A stretch of DNA of 34,361 nucleotides from Clostridiales bacterium. GTDB taxonomy: Bacteria > Bacillota > Sulfobacillia > Sulfobacillales > Sulfobacillaceae. Position numbers and translations under genes: made by a program. Location: the NCBI GenBank assembly GCA_027365485.1, contig DAHXNH010000345.1:1-34361 (forward strand), in the 5' to 3' direction. Numbering within the stretch: position 1 is the first letter of the stretch; the number at the start of each line of letters is the position of its first letter. The notes below the pieces were generated by a model. The model did not search any database, was not told the origin of the DNA, and saw nothing but the letters and a program-made list of their open reading frames with translations. This document shows positions 27,361 to 34,361 of the stretch, piece by piece.

Positions 27361-28522
27361 GGTCTCCCCCCGCGATGCGGAGACGCTGGAATTCATGCAA
27401 ACCAAGTGTCGAGCCCTGTACAACTGGCATTTGAGTCATTTGAAAGCAGGGGCGCGGTGGTCGCTCTATGAAGCCAAGAAAACCCTGCAACAGAGTCGTC
27501 AAATCGATCCTGAGCTCAACGCAGTTTATGGCAAACTGTTACAAGAAGTCTTTTTTCGGCTCGATGAGGCCATGCAAGCCTTCTTCCGTCGCGTGAAAGC
27601 GCGGGAAACGCCGGGATTCCCGCGCTACCATCCCCGGCAGAAATTCTTCACCTTGAAATATCCTGGCATGTACATCCACGTTCAAGGTCAACAACTCATG
27701 CTGCCCACGGGAGGCCGTGGTAAAACGAAGCGGTTACCAGATATCCATGCCACACTCACCGAAACGGCCCCAACACCATTGCGGGAAGTGGCGATTACGA
27801 AAGATGCGGAAGGGCATTATTACGCCACGTTTCTATCGGAGACTAGCGAGTCACCGCCCCAGGCGGATGATGGGAGTGCGGTTGCCTATGACTTGGGGAT
27901 TAAAACCTTGGCCACGGGCTATAGCACGACCGGACGCTTTGTGCATATTGGCGGGTTTACCACCTATCGTTGGTATAACAAGCAGCTGGATCACCTGCGA
28001 TCCCTTCGCGCCCGATGTCATCAGGGTTCGCGGCGGTATCGCTACCTAACCGCAGTCTACCACCGCGTGTCGGAAAAGAAACGGCGGAAGCAACGCGATT
28101 CCCTACACAAAGCCTCGGCTTTCCTGACACGACAGGCTGAAAGAGCTATCGTGCTAGGCGATCTGTCCCAACAGCAGATGGTGCGGAAATCGCGGAAATG
28201 TACCAAGCGAACCCAAGGGCTGCATCGCAGTGTGCAAAATGAGTGGGGTCTTTATCAATTCGTCCAGATGGTTCAGTACAAAGCGCAACGCACCGGCAAA
28301 ACCGTCTACGTCATAAGCGAGCAGTACACATCGAAAGAGTGTTCGGAGTGTGGCTATCGCCAAGACATGCCGTTGTGGAAGCGGACGTATCACTGTCCGC
28401 AATGTGGCCTCGTCATGGATCGCGACGAAAATTCGGCCCGTAACATTCTTGCCCGGTTCCTTGCCCGGCTAGGACCATATCTCGAAAGAGACGATGTGCT
28501 GAGTGAAAGCTCAGGAATTTGA
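27332..28522 (+). CDS. tnpB: TnpB RNA-guided nuclease-type protein of an IS607 element
   Basis: This intact 396-residue protein has a N-terminal OrfB_IS605-type domain and a RuvC-like nuclease fold with zinc ribbon. RuvC-I Asp187 is in YDLGIKT. At the canonical RuvC-II glutamate position the residue is Gly276 (IVLGDLS). A Glu occurs at 330 in VISEQYTSKECSECG, just before the zinc cysteines C337, C340, C355 and C358. RuvC-III DRDENSARN (363-370) is intact. The start overlaps the tnpA remnant. Known relatives use a guide RNA made from the transposon right end, overlapping the tnpB 3' end; the sequence directly after the stop (28523 on) may be scaffold or guide. Whether it cuts DNA is not shown. 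Confidence 0.9.
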   Translation: MLFAKKIRIKVSPRDAETLEFMQTKCRALYNWHLSHLKAGARWSLYEAKKTLQQSRQIDPELNAVYGKLLQEVFFRLDEAMQAFFRRVKARETPGFPRYHPRQKFFTLKYPGMYIHVQGQQLMLPTGGRGKTKRLPDIHATLTETAPTPLREVAITKDAEGHYYATFLSETSESPPQADDGSAVAYDLGIKTLATGYSTTGRFVHIGGFTTYRWYNKQLDHLRSLRARCHQGSRRYRYLTAVYHRVSEKKRRKQRDSLHKASAFLTRQAERAIVLGDLSQQQMVRKSRKCTKRTQGLHRSVQNEWGLYQFVQMVQYKAQRTGKTVYVISEQYTSKECSECGYRQDMPLWKRTYHCPQCGLVMDRDENSARNILARFLARLGPYLERDDVLSESSGI

Positions 28523-28541
28523 ACATGTTTACACATGTTTA
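28523..28541. repeat. Direct repeat ACATGTTTA, two copies
   Basis: Two perfect 9-base copies separated by one C directly follow the tnpB stop codon. They may mark the transposon right end or a recombinase-binding site. No matching copy was seen on the left side. Confidence 0.7.
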
Positions 28542-28562
28542 GAAAGGCAGGATGATGGCAAT

Positions 28563-29954
28563 ATGATGAATCCAACGATTTTTCGCGAATACGACATTCG
28601 CGGTATCGTCGACGAGGACATATCCCCCGATGGGGTGGTTCTACTAGGCAGGGCATTTGGCTCCTATCTCAGACAACACGGGTTAGAACAGGCGGTTTTA
28701 GGATGGGATTCGCGTGCATCCTCGCCTCCGTATCGGGACGCGCTGACTGAGGGCTTGACCTCCACTGGGATTGATGTGCTCGACATTGGGGAAGTCACCA
28801 CCCCTATTTTTTATTGGGCTCGGGTGCACTATCAGCTCGAAGGTGGAGCGATGATTACCGCCAGTCACAATCCGGCCGAATATAACGGATTCAAGCTGGC
28901 GGCGCGTGGCAAAGGCACCCTCTTCGGTGACGAAATTCAAAAAGTACGCCAACTGATGGAAGCGGGCCAGTTCGAAACCGGCCACGGCAGCGTGCGCCAC
29001 GACAACCCGGTTCCGGAATATTTGGCGATGTTAAAAGAGAAGATTACCCTCGGTCCACGCCCGCTCAAAGTCGTCGTGGACTGCGGCAATGGAACCCCCA
29101 GCCTCTTCGTGCGCGACACCATGCAGGCGTTTGGGATCACGGATGCGACTTACCTATATTGCGAAACCGATCCGACGTTTCCCAACCATCATCCCGATCC
29201 GGTGGTGGCTAAAAACTTAGTCGATCTAATCGCGACGGTTCAAGATCTAGGCGCTGACATCGGTGTGGCCTTCGATGGAGATGGCGACCGCATCGGCGTG
29301 GTCGACGAACACGGCCAAATCATTTGGGGCGACCGGTTGATGATCTTGTATTGGCGAGAAATTTTAGCGAGCCATCCCGGCACTCCGGCGATTGTCGAAG
29401 TGAAGTGTTCTCAGACCCTGTTTGATGAAATTAAACGCATGGGAGGCCGTCCGCTTTTCTACAAAACCGGTCACTCGCTAATCAAAGACAAGATGCGCGA
29501 ACTCGACGCGGTGTTTACCGGAGAAATGTCGGGGCATATGTTTTTCGCCGATGAATACTATGGCTTTGACGACGCCTTTTATGCCGCAGGTCGCATCTTT
29601 CGCATCCTCTCGCAGACCGACCTGTCGCTGTCCCAGTTGTTGGCCGACGTGCCCCTGCTTCCTTCCACCCCGGAAGTCCGCATCGACTGCCCCGACGAAA
29701 AGAAATTCGAGGTGGTCGCTACCCTGCGACAGCAATTTGGGGAAGATTCATCGCTAGAGGTGATCGATATTGATGGCGTACGCGTCAATTTTGGTCACGG
29801 CTGGGGCCTCATTCGCGCATCCAATACCCAACCCGCGTTAGTCGCCCGCGCGGAAGCCGACACCGAGATGCACTTACAGGAAATTCTCCATGCCCTCGAT
29901 CAGAAATTAAGTCAATTCCCGTTTATCGGATCCACCGATTGGACAGGGGAGTAA
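28563..29954 (+). CDS. Phosphomannomutase/phosphoglucomutase (alpha-D-phosphohexomutase family)
   Basis: The 463-residue enzyme interconverts hexose 6-phosphate and 1-phosphate, feeding sugar-nucleotide synthesis. All four domain motifs are present: catalytic Ser101 in ITASHNP, metal-binding DGDGDR (238-243), sugar-binding GEMSGH (320-325) and phosphate-binding RASNTQP (418-424). GEMSGH fits ManB/AlgC-type enzymes that accept both glucose and mannose. The frame is open from 28503, where it would overlap tnpB; ATG 28563 (or 28566) gives the family's usual onset. The IS607 element separates it from whatever preceded it. Confidence 0.93.
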   Translation: MMNPTIFREYDIRGIVDEDISPDGVVLLGRAFGSYLRQHGLEQAVLGWDSRASSPPYRDALTEGLTSTGIDVLDIGEVTTPIFYWARVHYQLEGGAMITASHNPAEYNGFKLAARGKGTLFGDEIQKVRQLMEAGQFETGHGSVRHDNPVPEYLAMLKEKITLGPRPLKVVVDCGNGTPSLFVRDTMQAFGITDATYLYCETDPTFPNHHPDPVVAKNLVDLIATVQDLGADIGVAFDGDGDRIGVVDEHGQIIWGDRLMILYWREILASHPGTPAIVEVKCSQTLFDEIKRMGGRPLFYKTGHSLIKDKMRELDAVFTGEMSGHMFFADEYYGFDDAFYAAGRIFRILSQTDLSLSQLLADVPLLPSTPEVRIDCPDEKKFEVVATLRQQFGEDSSLEVIDIDGVRVNFGHGWGLIRASNTQPALVARAEADTEMHLQEILHALDQKLSQFPFIGSTDWTGE

Positions 29955-29978
29955 GCTCAGGGCCTAGCATCCCGATTT

Positions 29979-30021
29979 TTTCGCTCGCGGCCGGCAAGCG
30001 CTAGAAACGCCGCGAGCGAAA
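29979..30021. repeat. Perfect 13-bp inverted repeat (long hairpin) downstream of the phosphohexomutase gene
   Basis: TTTCGCTCGCGGC and GCCGCGAGCGAAA are separated by 17 bases. There is no T run after either stem, so it is not a standard terminator, but it may still stop transcription or be a binding site. The rest of the 295 bp up to the next gene includes the 12-base palindrome AGCGCATGCGCT at 30101-30112. Confidence 0.75.
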
Positions 30022-30249
30022 TCACTGGGCTGAGTTCGAAGGCTCACGTTTGCCGCGCATCCATAAAGAAGGCGCAATCGAGTCCTATATCACGCGCAAA
30101 AGCGCATGCGCTCAGTCGCCGAATCGAGATTTTTCACGGAAACAATCGTGGGTACTAATTGGAATATTCGACCGATCTGGGATCGCGAAACCTTTTATGT
30201 CCCGTCGGGGTTACAATGAATATTAGGTAGATTTTCCGGAGGGATGTCA

Positions 30250-31380
30250 GTGCACCGCTCTCGCTCCAGCGTTTGCAAAACGCTATCGATCCTGGGCACC
30301 GCGGTGGCGTCTTTGATCGTCGTCGGCGGATCGAGCCCAACCTCACCGAGTTCGGCCTTTCAACGCATTGCCATGACCACCGCCACCACCGGCTGGGCGC
30401 TGACGGCGACCGATATCTATCACACGACCAACGCTGGCCGCCGTTGGCAGCAAACCGGCCCCAGTTTATTGCATTCATCCGCGGTCTATTGGCAAGTGGC
30501 TTCCTCGACTGAAGTATGGGTCAGCGTGGTCGATGCTCACACCTCTCGTCTCTACTACACCAGCGACGGAGGACGGCGGTGGATCTCGTCCCAGTTGCCG
30601 ACACCGCCCTCCGCCTTTTTGTCGGACATCACATTTATCCACCCTTCCACCGGATTTGCCCTATACGTGGTGGATTTAACGCCCTCCAACGAAAAAGCGG
30701 AGGTCTTTGCGACTCAAAACCGGGGAAAGTCTTGGCGACGGGAAAATGATCCGCTGCCTCTGCTAGGCATCAAGAGCGGAATTAGCGTCAGTCCAAACCG
30801 AGCGAGCTGGCTTGCTGGCGGCAGCGTGGCCACCGGCCACATTTATTTATATCGCCAAGTCAATCCCAGGAGTCCGTGGCAGCCGGTGCCCATTCGGGTC
30901 AATCACGCTTTAAAAGGATCGATTTTGTGGTCCTCCCCGCCCATCTTTTTTAACCAGCGCGACGGCATCTTACCGGTGTTCATCAACGGCACCGGCGGCG
31001 ACCCCATCTTCTATGCCACGCATAACGGCGGTCGCAGCTTTAGTCCCACCGCCGCCGTGGTGCCTATCGAGCAAGCGTCGACAGCCTCGGTCAGCCAGTG
31101 GGGTTTTACCACGATGAAGACCGGTTGGGCTCTGATGACAGAAAACGGGGCGAACGGTTCGGATGCGGACGCGCCGACGCTCTACGAAACCAACGACGGG
31201 GGAATGCACTGGACCGCTTTATCCACCCGCCCGGCCCTATCTGCCATCGGGCTTCTCGATATGCTGACGAATCAGGTGGGATTTGCCACGCCCAGTGTTG
31301 GTCCGGGATTGTTAAAAGTTACCGTGAAACCGCGATATCCCTCGCATCCGGCTAAGACGCTCGCCACCCGCCATTCTTGA
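30250..31380 (+). CDS. Secreted Asp-box (BNR/YCF48-like) beta-propeller protein
   Basis: The 376-residue protein starts with a positively charged N-terminus and a hydrophobic stretch (about 10-26) and then S/T/P-rich residues, an export signal. At least five Asp-box-like motifs occur (YHTTNAGRRW, YYTSDGGRRW, FATQNRGKSW, YATHNGGRSF, YETNDGGMHW), with spacing near 45-50 residues between the first three, typical of sialidase-like or YCF48-type propellers. Enzymatic sialidase residues are not evident. GTG 30250 is chosen since GGAGGG lies six bases before it; the ATG at 30244 touches that site. The cell-surface role is unknown; it could bind a partner or be an assembly factor. Gene order gives no further hint. 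Confidence 0.78.
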   Translation: MHRSRSSVCKTLSILGTAVASLIVVGGSSPTSPSSAFQRIAMTTATTGWALTATDIYHTTNAGRRWQQTGPSLLHSSAVYWQVASSTEVWVSVVDAHTSRLYYTSDGGRRWISSQLPTPPSAFLSDITFIHPSTGFALYVVDLTPSNEKAEVFATQNRGKSWRRENDPLPLLGIKSGISVSPNRASWLAGGSVATGHIYLYRQVNPRSPWQPVPIRVNHALKGSILWSSPPIFFNQRDGILPVFINGTGGDPIFYATHNGGRSFSPTAAVVPIEQASTASVSQWGFTTMKTGWALMTENGANGSDADAPTLYETNDGGMHWTALSTRPALSAIGLLDMLTNQVGFATPSVGPGLLKVTVKPRYPSHPAKTLATRHS

Positions 31381-31457
31381 CAGGCTTTCAAAATTTCTTA
31401 AGTTCGTGAAAAGGGATTAGCCCGTGGATGCGGAAACGCTTTGCTAGGTGATGCAAC

Positions 31458-32924
31458 ATGACAAAGCGGCTTCGCGACTATGCTGGTTTGGCGGGTATCG
31501 GCCTTTGGTGGCTCACGGTAGGAGTTTATGCGCTGTTGGCACTGACGCATCCTCCCTCTTCTCTGGCCCCCGAGTTGCTGGCTGCCTCGGTGTTGTTGGC
31601 GAGCGGAATTGTGGTTGGGGTCGGAGTTCGACGCGTCCTCCTCGTCCTTGTCCTGGTCGCTTCGTTATGGCTTTTGTCGGAATGGATGTTGGCATTTTTG
31701 TCGGTGATTACGGCGGCTTTGGGCACGCTCACAGTGCTTCGCTTTGGTTTAGGTTCAAGGCATCTCACCCTCTTTGGACGGCATCGGTGGTTCTTTTACC
31801 CTGTTGGCATCCGAACCGAAGACCGTTTTTTACACACGCATGTTCTCGGGCCCACCGGGTCCGGTAAATCGTCTTCCGTGTTGATGCCGATCATCTGGCA
31901 AGACCTCTATCAGGGTCACGGAATCAGCCTGATTGAACCGAAAGGGGATCTCAGTTTGGCGACCATGCGGGCCGCCCTCGATACCGGGCACACGGTGCTC
32001 TATGTGGACCCCGACGACCCCAAGGCCCCCCACTATAACCCCCTCTCGGGCCCGGCTGCGGTCGCTGCGGAGGGTCTGGCCTGGGCACTCGACCAAGCCA
32101 GCGAAAGTGGTCACCCGTTTTACGCCACGCTCGCCCGCCTGGAACTGCTCTATGCCGTCCTGGCGGTCAAAGAGGCGGCTTTAGAGAACACCGATGTCCC
32201 CATGATTATGCGTTTTCTGCGCCAAGACGGTTTTCGCCGGGACGTCTTAAACGCCTGTCAGGACACCCGCACCCTCGCTTACTATGCCGAACAAGTCGGG
32301 CGCCAATCGCAAGCCAAGGCCCATGAGCAACGGATTGGTCTCTTGAATCGGTTAGAACTGTTGTTGGTGAATCCGCGGGTGCGAAATATCCTGGAAGGCC
32401 CAGGCGATTTTACCTGGGATGAAGTCTTACACGAAGGTCATGTGGTGATTTGTCCTTTTTCGTTGGCCCGTCTCGGAATCTCGGCGCGCTTGCTGGGCAA
32501 TCTCTTTTGGCACGGCTTGGTCATGGCGACCTACCGTCGGCCAGCCACCGATCGCACCCCATACTTCCTGTTCATTGACGAGTTTCATCAGTTTGTCTCC
32601 CCGGATCTGGGCGATTACCTCGCCTTGGCGCGGGGGTACAAGGTGGGCATCACCTTGGCCCACCAAGACCTCGGCCAACTGAGCGCAGAGTTAAAATCTG
32701 CAGTGATGGCCAATTGTCGACAACGCGTGATCTTAGGAGGCATCTCAGGAGAAGATCAAAAAGAGCTGGAGCGTTCCTTAAACCTCAATCGCCAAACCCC
32801 ACCAGACTTTCGTCATCTTCCTTTGGGACGCGCTTTTGTCGAACGAACCGCCCACGGCCAACTTAAACCAGCGGTCATGTTGCAGCTTTTTCATCGGTCG
32901 TTGGAATCAAAGGCCTCGTCATGA
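31458..32924 (+). CDS. Membrane-anchored VirD4/TraG-like coupling ATPase
   Basis: The 488-residue protein has an N-terminal membrane region of about three or four helices (11-95). The ATPase part follows, with Walker A GPTGSGKS (131-138), DPDDP, Walker B LFIDEF (371-376) and the AHQDLGQL motif (401-408) that continues with ANCRQRVILGG. This layout is that of type IV coupling proteins (VirD4/TraG, TraD), which bring DNA or effectors to a conjugative channel. It lacks a clear C-terminal recognition domain. AGGTGAT precedes ATG 31458 by six bases. It overlaps the next gene by 4 bp. In a chromosome this suggests an integrated conjugative or mobilisable element. Confidence 0.82.
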   Translation: MTKRLRDYAGLAGIGLWWLTVGVYALLALTHPPSSLAPELLAASVLLASGIVVGVGVRRVLLVLVLVASLWLLSEWMLAFLSVITAALGTLTVLRFGLGSRHLTLFGRHRWFFYPVGIRTEDRFLHTHVLGPTGSGKSSSVLMPIIWQDLYQGHGISLIEPKGDLSLATMRAALDTGHTVLYVDPDDPKAPHYNPLSGPAAVAAEGLAWALDQASESGHPFYATLARLELLYAVLAVKEAALENTDVPMIMRFLRQDGFRRDVLNACQDTRTLAYYAEQVGRQSQAKAHEQRIGLLNRLELLLVNPRVRNILEGPGDFTWDEVLHEGHVVICPFSLARLGISARLLGNLFWHGLVMATYRRPATDRTPYFLFIDEFHQFVSPDLGDYLALARGYKVGITLAHQDLGQLSAELKSAVMANCRQRVILGGISGEDQKELERSLNLNRQTPPDFRHLPLGRAFVERTAHGQLKPAVMLQLFHRSLESKASS

Positions 32925-33724
32925 CCGCTATGGCTTGGATGACCGCGCTTAAAACCACCCATTACCTTGATGAAGATCAACTTCTCCACTATTTCGACAC
33001 CCGGCTTAGTGCCATCCAGGCCGCAATGCCTGATAACGTGGTGATTTATCGAGGCGCGGTGTGGACAAAGGACGCTTTTTTTCGAGCCAAGCACATTCGC
33101 CATCGCGCCCTTTTGGCCGAAATTTACTGCCGTCTCTTGGAGTCGGGCATCGAGTGGTCGTGTCCCACGGAGGACACCACCCTAAAACCCGATGCCATCC
33201 TTTCGACGGGGAACGGTCCTATTTATGTCGAAGCCGACACGGGAAAAGAGAACCAGCCGCAATGGCTCCAGAAATTGCAGGAATACCAAAATATCGGCAA
33301 CGGTGCGCTGTGGGTCGTGGCCCAAGGCGGACCGTTACGACTGAGTCGCCTGCAGCAATGGATCACCCAAGCGCATTTATCCATTCCCTGGGTGCTCACC
33401 CCGCTCGCCGACGTCCGGGCGGCTCTGCCCATGTTCACGTGGCCAGCACCTGCCGCGAATCCGCTTCACCCGGAGCCTCTTGTCCCCTTGAGTCACCAAT
33501 ATCGGTTGGTCGGCCAGGCGATTCGTTGGGATCAACTAGAGCCCCTGATCGCCAAGGGACGGGTTGAAGAGCGCGCTTGTCAAAGAATTCACCGGGGCCT
33601 CATCCATTTTTATGAACCCGTCCCCTCCTGGTGGCGACTTCTTGTTCGAAGCCAACGAAGGCCCATGGGTTCTCTAAAACCTAAGAAGCCGGAATCCAAC
33701 GGGAGCCCATCGATCGATAGCTGA
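32921..33724 (+). CDS. Replication-relaxation-like protein with PD-(D/E)XK-type pattern
   Basis: The 267-residue protein shares with the replication-relaxation family the segment HIRHRALLAEIYCRLLESG, then KPDAILS (P90-D91), YVEADTGKE (E104, D106, K109) and KLQEY (K118). PD...ExD...K is the pattern of PD-(D/E)XK nuclease folds. The N-terminal winged helix that is normal for the family seems short or missing, as only about 45 residues precede the core. It is translationally coupled to the VirD4-like gene (ATGA overlap), so it probably acts with it in plasmid or element transfer. Function is inferred, not proven. Confidence 0.6.
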   Translation: MTAMAWMTALKTTHYLDEDQLLHYFDTRLSAIQAAMPDNVVIYRGAVWTKDAFFRAKHIRHRALLAEIYCRLLESGIEWSCPTEDTTLKPDAILSTGNGPIYVEADTGKENQPQWLQKLQEYQNIGNGALWVVAQGGPLRLSRLQQWITQAHLSIPWVLTPLADVRAALPMFTWPAPAANPLHPEPLVPLSHQYRLVGQAIRWDQLEPLIAKGRVEERACQRIHRGLIHFYEPVPSWWRLLVRSQRRPMGSLKPKKPESNGSPSIDS

Positions 33725-33750
33725 GCTTTTTCTGCCGAAGCTTCGAAAAT

Positions 33751-33785
33751 CGCAAGGCTCAACGCTTGCGCCCCTCGGGGTTTTT
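33751..33785 (+). terminator. Probable terminator of the coupling-protein operon
   Basis: CGCAAG and CTTGCG form a 6-bp stem with an 8-base loop, directly followed by CCCCTCGGGG and TTTTT. A palindrome CGAAGCTTCG lies at 33736-33745 just before it. Confidence 0.5.
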
Positions 33786-33983
33786 CCCCTCACCTGACTC
33801 GGTAGCGAAGACGCCTTTGCCGAGTAGGACGCCGTTAGCGCCGCCTCCGACAAAGCACGACGGTCTTCAGGCAACGAACTTTTTGTTTGATATCCACCGC
33901 TTTGACGACGGACATGCCCTGAGGTCTCCCCGGGGTTTTTAGGGACGACGTCTCGATTTATCCTCGGGCGACGCATTTAGCAC

Positions 33984-34337
33984 CGGGACCAACGGCGCTG
34001 GTCCCGCAACCGGGGGTGCCTGGACGCGCGTTGGCCGAGGATGTGGCCCATCGTTTGGCGACCGTGCACCCCCGGTTCCTTTGCCCGAACCTGGTTAGAA
34101 AAACCTACAATAATCTCTTTCGGTTTTTCTCGGCCTCTCACGAGACCCGCAGACCTCACAGGAGCCCCAGGACTCGCTGTAAAGCTCGTCGTCTGCTCGG
34201 GGGTGGCTCTCGCCCCATCGAGCGAGGACAGGATTCCCTCGCTCACCACCAAGGAGCCCGTACGAAGAAGAGTCCGGTCAACGATCTAACCGTTCCGGTG
34301 TTCGTTCGGCGGTACCCTCGGCCCGGGTGTTACCCGG
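33984..34337. repeat. Cluster of perfect inverted repeats in a gene-free tail
   Basis: Five hairpins occur in 354 bp. They are CGGGACCA/TGGTCCCG (33984-33991, 33999-34006); AACCGGGGGTGC/GCACCCCCGGTT (34008-34019, 34066-34077); AGAAAAACC/GGTTTTTCT (34097-34105, 34122-34130); GAGCGAGG/CCTCGCTC (34220-34227, 34237-34244); and CCGGGT/ACCCGG (34323-34328, 34332-34337). No coding frame is convincing from 33725 to the window end. Density is far above that of the other intergenic regions. Confidence 0.75.
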
Positions 34338-34361
34338 CCCTCATTAGGATGCCCCGTCGCT

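Larger units (their letters stand above)
26700..28541 (+). mobile_element. IS607-type element (tnpA broken, tnpB intact); ends approximate
   Basis: A serine-recombinase-like tnpA and a tnpB lie in the order typical of IS607. No terminal inverted repeats are expected in this family and none were seen, so the boundaries are estimates. The right end is probably close to the direct repeats after the tnpB stop. It sits between the divergent NCS1 permease promoter and the phosphomannomutase gene, whose start is only 22 bp beyond this estimated right end. Confidence 0.75.

Overview
The window reads as a chromosomal segment of a Firmicutes-type bacterium, most like an acidophilic, moderately thermophilic Sulfobacillus relative. 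That is an inference from gene order and protein style, not a database match. From about 26.5 kb down to 4.8 kb nearly all genes are on the minus strand. They follow the classical Bacillus/Clostridium order rho - rpmE - prfA - prmC - ywlC(sua5) - ywlE - rpiB - upp - atp operon. Shine-Dalgarno sites are strong, and GTG and TTG starts are common.

Layout. (1) 1-3422, minus: the first 1140 codons of an intact nonribosomal peptide synthetase with a fatty-acyl-AMP-ligase-type loading domain, a carrier, a condensation domain and the start of an adenylation domain; it runs off the left edge. (2) 3474-4721, plus: a decayed IS4-type transposase. (3) 4795-11906, minus: a complete F1Fo ATP synthase operon (atpZ-I-B-E-F-H-A-G-D-C) with a recognisable promoter and terminator. 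(4) 11920-17139, minus: upp, rpiB, a fused Sua5/low-molecular-weight phosphatase, a rhodanese, prmC, prfA and rpmE. (5) 17277-24138, minus: a PiT/CysP-type anion permease, a peroxiredoxin, a histidine kinase and response regulator translationally joined to a Rho factor with a 300-residue extension, and a stand-alone receiver protein. (6) 24558-26636, minus: a GNAT acetyltransferase and an NCS1 nucleobase permease with an operator-like inverted repeat over its promoter.

The right part (26.7-34.4 kb) is plus-strand and more accessory. It has an IS607-type element (frameshifted tnpA, intact tnpB with an apparently rearranged RuvC site), a phosphomannomutase/phosphoglucomutase, a secreted Asp-box beta-propeller protein, a membrane-anchored VirD4/TraG-like ATPase overlapping a replication-relaxation-like protein with a PD-(D/E)XK-like pattern, and a 0.6 kb gene-free tail packed with perfect inverted repeats.

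The core genes serve energy conservation (ATP synthase), translation termination and its maturation (prfA, prmC), tRNA modification (sua5 part), pentose phosphate isomerisation and uracil salvage. The most interesting features are the lipopeptide-type NRPS start, the Sua5-phosphatase fusion, the Rho extension with its coupled two-component system, the TnpB active-site change, and the coupling-protein pair followed by the hairpin-rich tail, which looks like part of a conjugative or integrated element.
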